Positions 6,019 to 14,001 of a stretch of 15,201 bases of DNA are shown piece by piece (within the stretch, counting starts at the first letter, position 1; each line of letters starts with the position of its first letter). The notes beneath the pieces were generated by a model, which ran no database searches, was not told the DNA's origin, and saw nothing but the letters and a program-made list of their open reading frames with translations. The DNA is from JADZGC01 sp964613485 (GTDB lineage: Bacteria > Patescibacteriota > Saccharimonadia > CAILAD01 > GCA-016700035): assembly GCA_964613485.1 (NCBI GenBank), contig CAZTHB010000018.1:1-15201 (forward strand), given 5' to 3'. The position numbers and the translations under genes are program-made.

Positions 6019-6052
6019 GTGATTTATTGATGGTTCATATTGGTGAATGAGA

Positions 6053-6058
6053 TATAAT
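6053..6058 (+). promoter_or_regulatory. -10 box, leaderless-type promoter of ddl
   Basis: Consensus TATAAT is followed by 6 nt and then ATG 6065, so the message probably begins at the start codon. No clear -35 at 16-18 nt; TTGATG at 6027-6032 is 20 nt away. This decides for ATG 6065 over the in-frame ATG 6047, which lies upstream of the -10 box. Confidence 0.6.
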
Positions 6059-6064
6059 GAGTGT

Positions 6065-7099
6065 ATGTCCAAACCGCGCATCGCCGTGCTGATAGGGGGG
6101 CCATCACGAGAGCACGATGTGTCTCGCTCCAGCGCTCGCAATATCCTCAGTGCAGTTGACTCAAATCACTACGATGTTCGCCCTATACTCATCACACACG
6201 GTGGGGATTGGCGAGTATATAGCTCAGCTCTCGGCTTTGAGGCTGACACACCACTACAGGTGTGGAGGTCAGAGCAAGTGCCAGTACAGCTGCCATACGA
6301 AGTAGACGCAGCATTTATTGCGATGCATGGCGAATATGGAGAGGATGGTACGGTACAGCGTCTTCTTGATCGCGCCACTATTCCGTATCAAGGGAGTGGG
6401 CCACGCAGTAGCGCTATGGCATTCGATAAGGCTGCCTCCTACGCAGCACTGCGCCGCCAAGGCTTTTCAATCCCAGACTACGTAGTGATGACCCGAGCTG
6501 AGTGGGTAGCGAATCGCTTTAAGCGTTTGCGACAGATATCGTCTGCCTTTGGTGATGATGTAGTAGTGAAGCCGGTGTCGGCCGGTAGCTCGGTCGGAGT
6601 GTATCTCGTGCGGACATCGGCACAGCTGGCCGATGCTCTCGAGCAGGTGAGTGTGGAGTTTGATCGTTTCATTATTCAGCGGTATATCCGAGGCGAAGAG
6701 GTGACCTGTGGGGTGCTTGAGACCGATGAGGGTATCGTAGCGTTACCACCAACGCTGATTCGGCCGCGTGCAGCTACATTCTTTGATTATCAGGCCAAAT
6801 ACACGATTGGCGCATCAGAGGAGATTACGCCGGCTCCACTGCATCCTTCACTAATCGCCGCCATCCAGCGCACGGCAATTGCAGTACATAAGGCTTTGAA
6901 ATGTCGCGACTATAGCCGTAGTGACTTTATCCTCACGCGCAACAAGCTCTGGCTACTGGAGCTCAATACGCTTCCAGGAATGACTGAGACCTCACTGGTA
7001 CCACAGGCCGCAGCTGCGTATGGGATGACATTTGTGGATCTCGTACATCATCTCATCGAACGCGCACGGAAGCGGCCAGAAGTGATAGAATTACATTAA
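6065..7099 (+). CDS. ddl: D-alanine--D-alanine ligase
   Basis: This 344-aa cytoplasmic ATP-grasp ligase joins two D-alanines for the peptidoglycan stem. It opens with IAVLIGGPSREHDVSRSSA, the Ddl N-terminal motif. The HGEYGEDGTVQ block and PYQGSGPRSSAMAFDK follow. VKPVSAGSSVGV is the ATP-grasp glycine-rich/serine loop. Near the end, LLELNTLPGMTETSLVPQ holds the Mg-binding Glu and Asn and the terminal D-Ala site. Length is normal for the family. Start ATG 6065 is chosen from the TATAAT box 6 nt upstream. Its stop TAA shares one base with the ATG of the next gene (TAATG at 7097-7101), so ddl and the murF-like gene are translationally coupled: one makes D-Ala-D-Ala and the next would attach it. 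Confidence 0.95.
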   Translation: MSKPRIAVLIGGPSREHDVSRSSARNILSAVDSNHYDVRPILITHGGDWRVYSSALGFEADTPLQVWRSEQVPVQLPYEVDAAFIAMHGEYGEDGTVQRLLDRATIPYQGSGPRSSAMAFDKAASYAALRRQGFSIPDYVVMTRAEWVANRFKRLRQISSAFGDDVVVKPVSAGSSVGVYLVRTSAQLADALEQVSVEFDRFIIQRYIRGEEVTCGVLETDEGIVALPPTLIRPRAATFFDYQAKYTIGASEEITPAPLHPSLIAAIQRTAIAVHKALKCRDYSRSDFILTRNKLWLLELNTLPGMTETSLVPQAAAAYGMTFVDLVHHLIERARKRPEVIELH

Positions 7100-8394
7100 T
7101 GCTGAAACGATTCGCACAACAATTCCTGGTTCGTCAGCTTGAAAAGCAGGTTGATCAACTCCTCAAATCACATAAGCTGACAATTATTGCGGTGACTGGT
7201 ACGGTCGGGAAGACAGGGACCAAGCTCGCGGTCGGACAAGTGCTCGAAGCGGCGGGTCGCAAGGTGTGTTACTCCGAGGATAGCTACAATACCGACATCG
7301 GGGTCCCATTGGCGATATTTGGCCTCAAGGTGCCGGCACGATTGGCGGATCCTGTAGCTTGGCGGCGCATCCTGCGTGAGATACGAAGCTTATCGCATGC
7401 CTATCCGTACGATACGATCGTGATTGAAGTGGCGGAAGACGAACGCGCCATGATGACTCCATGGCTCGAACGCCTTAAACCACAAATATCTGTATTTACT
7501 GGTGCGTCAGCGGCACACATGGAGAGGTTTGAGTCAATTGAGCAGCTTCGAGATGATGCGGCTTGGCTGGCTTCACAAGCAGAGCGATGCTTCTATAATG
7601 CCGATATGGACCTGGTGCGCGAAGTCATGGAGCGACGCAAAGGTGCGGTTGGCTACGGCATCGATCATGGTGTCATACAACTCGATGGGATTAAACGGGC
7701 TCGCAGTGGCTACCTGCAGGCTGAGCTCAAGATCGGTAAAGAACGAGGCGCGATTAAGACGCAGTTCGTGGCACGTCATAGTCTCTCCTATGTGTTAGCG
7801 GCAGCGGCGGTAGCACACGAGCTTGGCGTGGATTTTGACAAGATCTGCACATCTATTGCTGGCGTGCGGCCAGTGATAGGACGTATGCGATTGCTGGCAG
7901 GAGTAAATGACTCACGCGTGCTGGATGATAGCTACAATTCGAGCCCGGTGGCCGTCAAGGCCGCGCTCGATACGCTCATTGAGCTGCCGACTACACGCGG
8001 TGGTCGCCGCATCGCTGTGCTGGGCAGTATGAACGAGCTCGGCGAATTTGCAGCCGATCTGCATCGCGAAGTTGGTGAGTACGCGGCTGAGAAGCACGTC
8101 GACATGCTAGTAACGGTCGGTAAGGAGGCGATGAATCTCCTCGCGCCGGCCGCGATAGAATCTGGCTTAGCGAAGAATCAAGTCAAGCAATTCCGTACCC
8201 CATATGAAGCTGGGCATTATCTGAAATCACATGTGAAGCCGGGCGATATTGTTTTAGTGAAGGGTAGTCAGAATGGTGTATTTACCGAAGAGACGAGTCG
8301 CATTCTTTTATCGCCTGAATTACATCCGACTAAAGAGCTTGTGCGTCAGGGTGCTAGCTGGAAGGCACGCAAGAAGAAAAGCTTCGGGATTTAA
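7099..8394 (+). CDS. murF: MurF-type Mur ligase lacking the usual N-terminal domain
   Basis: This 431-aa Mur ligase in the ddl operon would add D-Ala-D-Ala to the UDP-MurNAc-peptide with ATP. The P-loop is Gly34-Thr-Val-Gly-Lys38-Thr-Gly-Thr41, followed by the MurF-type YNTDIGVPLAIFGL block. Then come a central-domain GASAAHMERFES block, the C-terminal DDSYNSSPVAVKAALDTL, VLGSMNELGE, and VLVKGSQNG near the end. These are MurF motifs rather than those of MurC, D or E. The P-loop lies at residue 34, against roughly residue 107-113 in E. coli MurF. The N-terminal domain that holds the UDP-MurNAc substrate is therefore missing or replaced by a short helix. No upstream in-frame start is possible without reading deep into ddl. 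Function in the D-Ala-D-Ala step is strongly suggested by context, but the altered N-terminus leaves room for another acceptor. Confidence 0.85.
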   Translation: MLKRFAQQFLVRQLEKQVDQLLKSHKLTIIAVTGTVGKTGTKLAVGQVLEAAGRKVCYSEDSYNTDIGVPLAIFGLKVPARLADPVAWRRILREIRSLSHAYPYDTIVIEVAEDERAMMTPWLERLKPQISVFTGASAAHMERFESIEQLRDDAAWLASQAERCFYNADMDLVREVMERRKGAVGYGIDHGVIQLDGIKRARSGYLQAELKIGKERGAIKTQFVARHSLSYVLAAAAVAHELGVDFDKICTSIAGVRPVIGRMRLLAGVNDSRVLDDSYNSSPVAVKAALDTLIELPTTRGGRRIAVLGSMNELGEFAADLHREVGEYAAEKHVDMLVTVGKEAMNLLAPAAIESGLAKNQVKQFRTPYEAGHYLKSHVKPGDIVLVKGSQNGVFTEETSRILLSPELHPTKELVRQGASWKARKKKSFGI

Positions 8395-8397
8395 GTA

Positions 8398-9030
8398 ATG
8401 AAACAAAACATACAACTAAAACATACTTGGCAAGAGGATCCAGAGCTACTGTCGGTCAATCTCATGGAGCCTCGGCAACGCTGTGGTCTGGCGTGCCTAC
8501 ACATGGTGATCGAGCACTACATGCAGCAAGATATTTCTGCCGATGAGATCTTTCGACGTGCTGAGAGTTATGAAGCCATCAACGAACATAATGACTGGTG
8601 GCACCCGGGTCAGGTACGGGTCCTGCAGAGTTATGGACTAACCGCATGGCGTCGAAACTGGACGGCACCACCAAATGGCCCGAGTTACCTAGCAATCCAC
8701 GAGGGGTATACCGAGGCTCAAATGCAGGCCGTCACCCATCAAATGCAAGAGGAAGAACGGTATCGGGCGCTGTCGGAGCGCTTCACCCATTCGGTCAATA
8801 CTGCACTACTACGAGGAGCACCAGTGATCGTGAGCGTCAAGTCTGACTTCTCGCATAACAAAGAAAATCATCAAGTGGTCGTGGCTGGGTTTGACTCAGA
8901 GAGTCGAGTCTATAGCGTATACGATCCGGTTATGCAGGCCGGGCCAAGCGCTGTATCGGAGGTGTATCTGCTCGAATATGTGAATTATTGGGCGATATTT
9001 GTTTCTCCGCGTGGTTCGTCGTCGAAGTAG
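8398..9030 (+). CDS. C39-like (papain-fold) cysteine peptidase
   Basis: This 210-aa protein has the C39-like layout: Cys29 in RQRCGLACLHMVIEHY, His158 in NHQVVVAGFD and Asp176 in VYDPV. That gives a Cys-His-Asp triad with the typical PVIVSV strand before the His. There is no signal peptide or membrane helix and no ABC domain, so it is not a bacteriocin exporter. It starts 3 nt after the murF-like stop and is the third gene of the operon, implying a cell-wall link. It might cleave peptide stems or cross-links, or process a partner protein. Related C39_2 domains occur in bacterial secreted and phage proteins. Family is fairly sure; substrate unknown. No terminator is evident before leuS. Confidence 0.8.
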   Translation: MKQNIQLKHTWQEDPELLSVNLMEPRQRCGLACLHMVIEHYMQQDISADEIFRRAESYEAINEHNDWWHPGQVRVLQSYGLTAWRRNWTAPPNGPSYLAIHEGYTEAQMQAVTHQMQEEERYRALSERFTHSVNTALLRGAPVIVSVKSDFSHNKENHQVVVAGFDSESRVYSVYDPVMQAGPSAVSEVYLLEYVNYWAIFVSPRGSSSK

Positions 9031-9069
9031 TGTCTTGATTCAGCACTCGTTTTCTATCTGATAATCAGG

Positions 9070-9075
9070 TATAAT
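9070..9075 (+). promoter_or_regulatory. -10 box, leaderless-type promoter of leuS
   Basis: Consensus TATAAT is followed by 7 nt and ATG 9083. No convincing -35 was found. The position fits transcription starting at or one base before the start codon. Confidence 0.55.
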
Positions 9076-9082
9076 TCGCGCT

Positions 9083-11953
9083 ATGAGTACACCCGACAAG
9101 CGACGCATATATAAGCCCACAGAGGTAGAGCCGAAGTGGCAAGAGATCTGGCAAGAAGCCGGACTCTACAATACTCCCGAGAAGCCGAAGAATAAGTTTT
9201 ATAACCTCGTGATGTTTCCGTACCCGTCGGGGAACCTACATGTTGGTCATTGGTACCACTTCGCACCAGCCGATACGTTGGGGCGACTTGCGCGCATGCA
9301 AGGTAAAGACGTGCTGCAGCCACTTGGCTACGACTCATTCGGGTTGCCAGCTGAGAACGCAGCGATTAAGAATAACATCCCGGCCGATGAATGGACCGAT
9401 CAAAATACTGCCAGCTTTTATAAGCAGTACCAGCGGATGGGTGGTATGTATGATCTGGATCGCCTAGTTGATACCTCGAAGCCAGAGTACTATAAGTGGA
9501 CTCAGTGGCTGTTTTTACAGCTGTTCCATGCGGGTAAGGCAGTGCAGCGGGATGGGGTTGTGAATTGGTGTCCAAAGGACAAGACCGTGCTGGCGAACGA
9601 ACAGGTAGTGCATGGCGAGTGTGAGCGTTGTGGTACGACTGTTGAGCGTAAGAATCTCAAGCAGTGGTACTTCACGATTACAGACTATGCTGATGCTCTT
9701 ATTGATGATCTTGATACGCTTGATTGGCCAGAGCGTGTGGTGCAACAACAGCGTAATTGGATCGGGCGCAGCAAGGGGGCGAAAATTCGCTTCAAGCTAT
9801 ATGGCGGTAGTGATGAGATAGAAGTATTTACGACCCGACCGGACACGATCTTTGGAGCGACATTTATGGTGATTGCGCCAGAGCACCCGCTGGTCGAAAC
9901 GCTGACAACCGACAAACACAAGATCGAAGTCACGCAGTACGTTGAGTGGGCAGGTTCGCGCACGGATGTGGATCGCATGGAGGCTAAGGAAAAGACAGGC
10001 GTGTTCACAGGTAGTCATGTGATAAATCCTGCCAATGGCGAGCAGATTCCTGTTTGGGTGGCTGATTATGTGCTCATGGGGTATGGCACAGGTGCGATTA
10101 TGGCAGTACCAGCACACGATGAGCGCGACTACGCGTTTGCGAAGAAGTATAACCTCCCGATCTCAAAAGTGATCGAGCCAGTGACAGGCGAGCCACAAAT
10201 CGATCCTGAGCATCGCAAAAGCATCGTGGCGCTTGTTCATAACCCACGTACTGATGAGGTGTTGACTATCAATTGGGGCGAGCAGGGCGGTCGGCTATTG
10301 ATCGGAGGTGGTCGTGAGGCTGACGAGGATATTGTGGCAACCGCGACGCGCGAAGTGATCGAAGAAACCGGCTATTCGGACCTCAAATACATTGGTCAAA
10401 CTGAACGCATCCATCATCATTACTTTGCTCACTCCAAGAATGTTGCCCGACAGATTGAGTGTGTGGGGGTTCACTTCGAGCTTTTGAGTGACGAGCGTAT
10501 CGAACAGCAGCTTGAAGCAGACGAAAAAGGCAAATTCTCTGTCGAGTGGATGCAGGCTTCGCAAGTAGAGTCGGCCTTGCAGGACGAGCTGCATAAGTAT
10601 GTGTTCGATGCTTGTTTACGCAATAAAGTCTTTGCTGGTAGCGGGGTACTTATAAGCTCGGGGCAATTCGATGGACTTACGAGCGAGCAGGCGAAACATG
10701 ACATCACGGCCTGGCTGCAAAAGCGTGGCGATGGCCATGCAACGATCAATTATCGGTTGCGGGATTGGTTGATTTCGCGCCAACGCTATTGGGGCGCGCC
10801 GATTCCAATTATTCACTGTCCGGACTGTGGTCCTGTGGCTGTACCAGAAGAAGATCTGCCAGTCGAGTTGCCACTTGGGGTGACGTTTGATGAATCGGGG
10901 AGGTCGCCACTTCAGACTCACCCAGATTTTGAACACGCTCCATGTCCGCAATGCCAGAACCCGAAGGCCCGACGCGAGACCGATACGATGGATACCTTTG
11001 TAGACTCATCATGGTACTTCTTGCGGTATCCAAATACGCAGTATCACGATGGCGCATTTGACCCAGCGGCGGTCAAGCAGTGGATGCCAGTGGATCTATA
11101 CACCGGCGGAGTTGAGCATGCTATTCTGCACTTGCTTTACGCTCGTTTCATCACCAAATTCTTACATGATCAAGGCATGATTAACTTCAAGGAGCCGTTC
11201 AAGCACCTTATCAACCAAGGGCTTGTGCTCGGTCCGGATGGTAATAAGATGAGTAAATCAAAGGGGAATGTTGTCGATCCGTTGCCATACCTCGACCAAT
11301 ACGGCTCGGATGCGCTGCGCTTGTACCTCATGTTTATGGGGCCGTGGCAAGATGGCGGTCCGTGGGATGCGCGTCGTTTTGAAGGTACGTATCGGTTTAT
11401 GCAAAAGGTCTATGATGTCTTGAGCCCTGGCTACACGGAACAAACCGTCGATGCTGCCGCAGATACAGCACTCACCTCGCAGTTACATAAGCTCGTGAAG
11501 AAGATCACCGAAGATCTCGAGACGACTCATTTTAATACCGCAGTCGCTGCGATGATGGAGTATATTAACGGACTCATCGTGATGCGACGAGAAGGTTCGA
11601 TAACGAGCAATACTTGGCACACGGCCGCACTGACGTTCATTCGTCTGCTTGCGCCGATCGCCCCACACTTAGCAGAAGAGCTCTGGTTCGACAATAGTCA
11701 GACCGAGAGTGTGCATCTTGAGCCGTGGCCGACTTATGACCCAGAACAGCTTAAGGAAGATGTAGTTACCATAGCGGTTCAAGTGAATGGCAAGTTACGT
11801 GGTGAATTTGTGACTGCCACCGGTCGCGTACCTGGTGCGATTGAACAAACTGCGCGCGAAGAGAATGATAAGCACGATTGGACTAAAAGCGCCCAGATAG
11901 TCAAAGTGATCGTTGTTCCAGATCGCCTCGTCAATTTTGTCGTCAAGCAGTAA
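9083..11953 (+). CDS. leuS: Leucyl-tRNA synthetase with an inserted Nudix domain
   Basis: This 956-aa class I synthetase charges tRNA-Leu. It has His53-Val-Gly-His56 (HIGH motif), a Cys zinc module (CPKD and CERCGTTVERK), and the CP1 editing domain with TTRPDTIFGATF and the conserved Asp346 of AVPAHDERD. The zinc domain HCPDCGPV, WYFLRYPN, Lys722-Met-Ser-Lys-Ser726 (KMSKS), the anticodon-binding helices and a C-terminal VQVNGKLRGEF domain follow. Bacterial LeuRS is usually about 800-860 aa. The extra length is an insertion at about residues 367-513, just after AKKYNLPISKVI and before the normal GSGVLISSGQFDGL. The insertion carries a complete Nudix box (Gly409-x5-Glu415-x7-Arg423-Glu-Val-x-Glu427-Glu428-x-Gly430). 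The frame is open throughout and GC content does not jump, so this looks like a genuine fused domain. Confidence 0.95.
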   Translation: MSTPDKRRIYKPTEVEPKWQEIWQEAGLYNTPEKPKNKFYNLVMFPYPSGNLHVGHWYHFAPADTLGRLARMQGKDVLQPLGYDSFGLPAENAAIKNNIPADEWTDQNTASFYKQYQRMGGMYDLDRLVDTSKPEYYKWTQWLFLQLFHAGKAVQRDGVVNWCPKDKTVLANEQVVHGECERCGTTVERKNLKQWYFTITDYADALIDDLDTLDWPERVVQQQRNWIGRSKGAKIRFKLYGGSDEIEVFTTRPDTIFGATFMVIAPEHPLVETLTTDKHKIEVTQYVEWAGSRTDVDRMEAKEKTGVFTGSHVINPANGEQIPVWVADYVLMGYGTGAIMAVPAHDERDYAFAKKYNLPISKVIEPVTGEPQIDPEHRKSIVALVHNPRTDEVLTINWGEQGGRLLIGGGREADEDIVATATREVIEETGYSDLKYIGQTERIHHHYFAHSKNVARQIECVGVHFELLSDERIEQQLEADEKGKFSVEWMQASQVESALQDELHKYVFDACLRNKVFAGSGVLISSGQFDGLTSEQAKHDITAWLQKRGDGHATINYRLRDWLISRQRYWGAPIPIIHCPDCGPVAVPEEDLPVELPLGVTFDESGRSPLQTHPDFEHAPCPQCQNPKARRETDTMDTFVDSSWYFLRYPNTQYHDGAFDPAAVKQWMPVDLYTGGVEHAILHLLYARFITKFLHDQGMINFKEPFKHLINQGLVLGPDGNKMSKSKGNVVDPLPYLDQYGSDALRLYLMFMGPWQDGGPWDARRFEGTYRFMQKVYDVLSPGYTEQTVDAAADTALTSQLHKLVKKITEDLETTHFNTAVAAMMEYINGLIVMRREGSITSNTWHTAALTFIRLLAPIAPHLAEELWFDNSQTESVHLEPWPTYDPEQLKEDVVTIAVQVNGKLRGEFVTATGRVPGAIEQTAREENDKHDWTKSAQIVKVIVVPDRLVNFVVKQ

Positions 11954-11960
11954 TCAGATA

Positions 11961-11976
11961 GTGCTCAGCTGAGCAC
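11961..11976. terminator. Palindrome between convergent leuS and dedA
   Basis: GTGCTCAGCTGAGCAC is a perfect 16-bp palindrome in the 39-bp gap between the two convergent genes. It could act as a shared bidirectional stop or an RNA 3'-end protector, but there is no T-run on either strand. Confidence 0.4.
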
Positions 11977-11992
11977 AAGAAAGACTGGCTAA

Positions 11993-12658
11993 CTATTTTT
12001 TGAGTGCTTCTTTGAGCTCGCGAGTTTCTTCTTTGATCTCTGCCTTTGATGGGGTATCAGATGTTTTTGTAGCTCGGCGATCACGAATGACATGCCAGAT
12101 TGATGGCAGTACAGACACAGCTACAATAATAATGATGCCTGGGATGATGTATTGATCTGGGTTGGGTATCAATGAGCCGAGGAAGTAGCCAAGCAGGGTG
12201 ACGCCGATTGCCCAGATAACCGCACCTATGACGTTATAGAAGAAGAAACGCTTATATTCCATCTTGCCAACGCCGGCTAGAATTGGGGCGAAAGTGCGTA
12301 CGATCGGTGTGAATCGAGCTAAGATAAGCGTCTTGCCGCCATGCTTGTCAAAGAAGTCTTGAGATTTGTCGATGTATTTCTGATGAAAGAAGAGGGAGTC
12401 TTTCTTTGTGAAGATTCGGGGTCCGACCCGTTTACCGAAGGCATAGCCGACATTGTCACCGAGGACGGCAGCAATAAATGTCAGGAGGCACAGTAGCCAG
12501 ACATTAAAGAACCCTTGTGAGGCGAAGATGCCGGCTGTAAAGAGTAGGCTGTCGCCAGGAAGCATAAAGCCAATGAGTAAGCCGGATTCAGCAAAGACTA
12601 TCAGAAATATCCCGATATAGCCGACGCTTTGAATGAGTGGACCGAGTTCAAAATGCAT
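11993..12658 (-). CDS. DedA/SNARE-associated family membrane protein
   Basis: This 221-aa inner-membrane protein belongs to the DedA superfamily, several members of which recycle undecaprenyl phosphate or other lipids across the membrane. Early on it has FAESGLLIGFMLPGDSLLF with the family's Glu and Asp, a GDNVGYAFGKRVG segment, and the signature LARFTPIVRTFAPILAGVGKM. There are about five hydrophobic segments and a charged Lys/Glu-rich C-terminal tail (about residues 195-221). The ATG at 12658 is chosen because homologues begin just before the first hydrophobic segment; the longer open frame would run into the divergent trmB promoter. It is convergent with leuS and divergent from trmB, separated by about 97 bp containing TTGACA-type repeats. 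Confidence 0.88.
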   Translation of the reverse strand: MHFELGPLIQSVGYIGIFLIVFAESGLLIGFMLPGDSLLFTAGIFASQGFFNVWLLCLLTFIAAVLGDNVGYAFGKRVGPRIFTKKDSLFFHQKYIDKSQDFFDKHGGKTLILARFTPIVRTFAPILAGVGKMEYKRFFFYNVIGAVIWAIGVTLLGYFLGSLIPNPDQYIIPGIIIIVAVSVLPSIWHVIRDRRATKTSDTPSKAEIKEETRELKEALKK

Positions 12659-12705
12659 TAGACTTAGCTTATCATGGACGAGGCAGCTGAGTATAGGCCG
12701 ATATG

Positions 12706-12749
12706 TGTCAAGAAAAATAGTTGACAAACTTTGACAACAATGATATATT
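12706..12749 (+). promoter_or_regulatory. Consensus trmB promoter with repeated TTGACA words
   Basis: TTGACA (12721-12726), a 17-nt spacer and TATATT (12744-12749) form a near-consensus promoter 6 nt before ATG 12756, again leaderless in layout. TGTCAA (12706-12711) and TTGACA (12721-12726) form a dyad, and a second direct TTGACAA lies at 12731-12737, one helical turn on. These repeats are good operator candidates for the adjacent regulator and sit in the divergent dedA-trmB gap. Confidence 0.7.
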
Positions 12750-12755
12750 TTGCTT

Positions 12756-13526
12756 ATGCAAATCGCAAATTTAGCGAAAAAACTCGAAGCCGTTGGTCTG
12801 ACTGAAAAACAGGCCAAGGTATATGTAGCAGCCCTTTTCCTGGGCCCTGCACCGGTTCAGCGTATTGCTGAGCAGGCAGAAGTAAATCGCGCCACTACGT
12901 ATGTCATCCTTGATGAGTTGGCCTCTATGGGGCTCGTCTCTACATCTGTAGAAGGCAAGAAGACGGTCTTCGTAGCCGAATCACCAGAAGCGATCGAGCG
13001 TTATCTGAATTCGATTGAGAAGGACATTAGTGATCGCAAAGACAGCTTAAAGCACGCTATGCCTGATCTGAAAGACATTAGTCGCGTTGAGGCGGATGAT
13101 GCGCCGGTTGTGCGGTTTTTCAAGGGGCCTGAGGCAGCGCAAGCCGTGCAGTCATACCTGCGACGAAAAGCTGCTCATAACGAAACTGTCTACGCTATCT
13201 CGGATATAGACGAGGTAGTAAGGCTTTTTCCAGATATATTGAAGGAAGGCCCAGAGCGACGCAAGAAGAAGCAGGTTTCGAGTCGATTGTTTTATTCAGG
13301 CTCTATAGTAGTAGAAGATGACCCAGGTTCAGGTCGCAAGACTAAGAAAATTACCAGCAAAGCGAAGGGTGACGTAAATATCTATACGGATCGTATGACC
13401 ATACTGAGCTATAAGGCAGAAACTCCAGTGGGTGTGATTATCGAGAGCAAGGAGATTGTCGCCGTAATTCGTCAGCTATTTGAACTTGCTTGGTCTAAGC
13501 AGTCAAAGAACTCAAAAAAGAAGTAA
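12756..13526 (+). CDS. TrmB-family transcriptional regulator
   Basis: This 256-aa protein has an N-terminal winged helix of the TrmB type (about residues 5-75): KKLEAVGLTEKQAKVYVAAL, then GPAPVQRIAEQAEVNRATTY and LDELASMGLV. Residues 80-115 form a charged helix that may dimerise. The C-terminal half (115-240) has a VRFFKGPEAAQ start and a DRMTILSYKAETPVGVIIESKEI stretch, as in TrmB/YrhO-type effector domains. A Lys-rich tail follows. TrmB proteins are best known as sugar-responsive regulators in archaea, but occur in bacteria too. The ATG at 12756 is preferred to an in-frame TTG at 12750 because of the -10 box spacing. The next transcription unit downstream has matching TTGAC/GTCAA words in its promoter, so this protein may control it as well as itself. 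Ligand unknown. Confidence 0.85.
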   Translation: MQIANLAKKLEAVGLTEKQAKVYVAALFLGPAPVQRIAEQAEVNRATTYVILDELASMGLVSTSVEGKKTVFVAESPEAIERYLNSIEKDISDRKDSLKHAMPDLKDISRVEADDAPVVRFFKGPEAAQAVQSYLRRKAAHNETVYAISDIDEVVRLFPDILKEGPERRKKKQVSSRLFYSGSIVVEDDPGSGRKTKKITSKAKGDVNIYTDRMTILSYKAETPVGVIIESKEIVAVIRQLFELAWSKQSKNSKKK

Positions 13527-13537
13527 TTGTTACTGAT

Positions 13538-13568
13538 ACTTGACAAAATACTAATAGTCAAGTATAAT
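13538..13568 (+). promoter_or_regulatory. Consensus promoter of the structured RNA, overlapped by a dyad
   Basis: TTGACA (13540-13545), 17 nt, TATAAT (13563-13568): a perfect consensus promoter, the strongest in the window. ACTTGAC (13538-13544) and GTCAAGT (13557-13563) form a perfect 7-bp dyad with a 12-nt gap spanning -35 to -10, using the same half-site words as the trmB promoter. Transcription would start near 13575. Confidence 0.75.
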
Positions 13569-13601
13569 TTGTGCGTCATCACCAACCCAGGGAGGCAAGC
13601 A

Positions 13602-13646
13602 ATGGGATCACGACGATCACTACGGCCCCTTCCTGCGGGGCCGTGA
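13602..13646 (+). CDS. Possible 14-codon leader peptide inside the RNA
   Basis: ATG 13602 follows GGGAGG (13590-13595) at 6-nt spacing and reads MGSRRSLRPLPAGP before TGA. Its last codons overlap the 13622-13644 stem, so translation would melt that hairpin, as in attenuation leaders. Given how rare clear ribosome sites are here this deserves mention, but it may be chance. Confidence 0.25.
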   Translation: MGSRRSLRPLPAGP

Positions 13647-14001
13647 AGCTCGAGGAGAAGTCCTTCGCGAGCTTGCTTGAGGCAGGACAATCCCGAAAGG
13701 GGAAATCATGGGGAATGGCATCTGATGAGATCGCATCGCGCGATCTCGAAGAACCCATGCAGTGAGAGCGTCGCCGAGAGGGCGTAAGGCGCTGCGCTGT
13801 CATCAGCCTGACGACACACGTCGTCACCAAGCGCGGTCTGAGGACCGAACACGCTTCATACGTGCTTTGAGTCCATCTCATCGCCCGTAAGAGCTGTACA
13901 CCAAGCCCGTTGGGCGACCTGGCCTAACTACACGACCAGGTCGCCCAACAACAACGCTATAAAGATATGCTGCCCACCTTCTAAAGGTGATTTGAGCTCA
14001 T

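Noticed and set aside
5074..6030. Long plus-strand open frame of 318 codons.
   Set aside because: It is antisense to the dehydrogenase, which has all SDR motifs. GC-rich genes commonly produce such shadow frames.
13719..13757. A second CTGATGA (13722-13728) followed by a strong stem and CGAAG, looking like another hammerhead.
   Set aside because: Two extra bases (TC) separate the stem from GAA, the fourth A is G, and no correct stem I/III with a cleavage triplet can be drawn. The 8-bp stem uses the GA of the motif itself.
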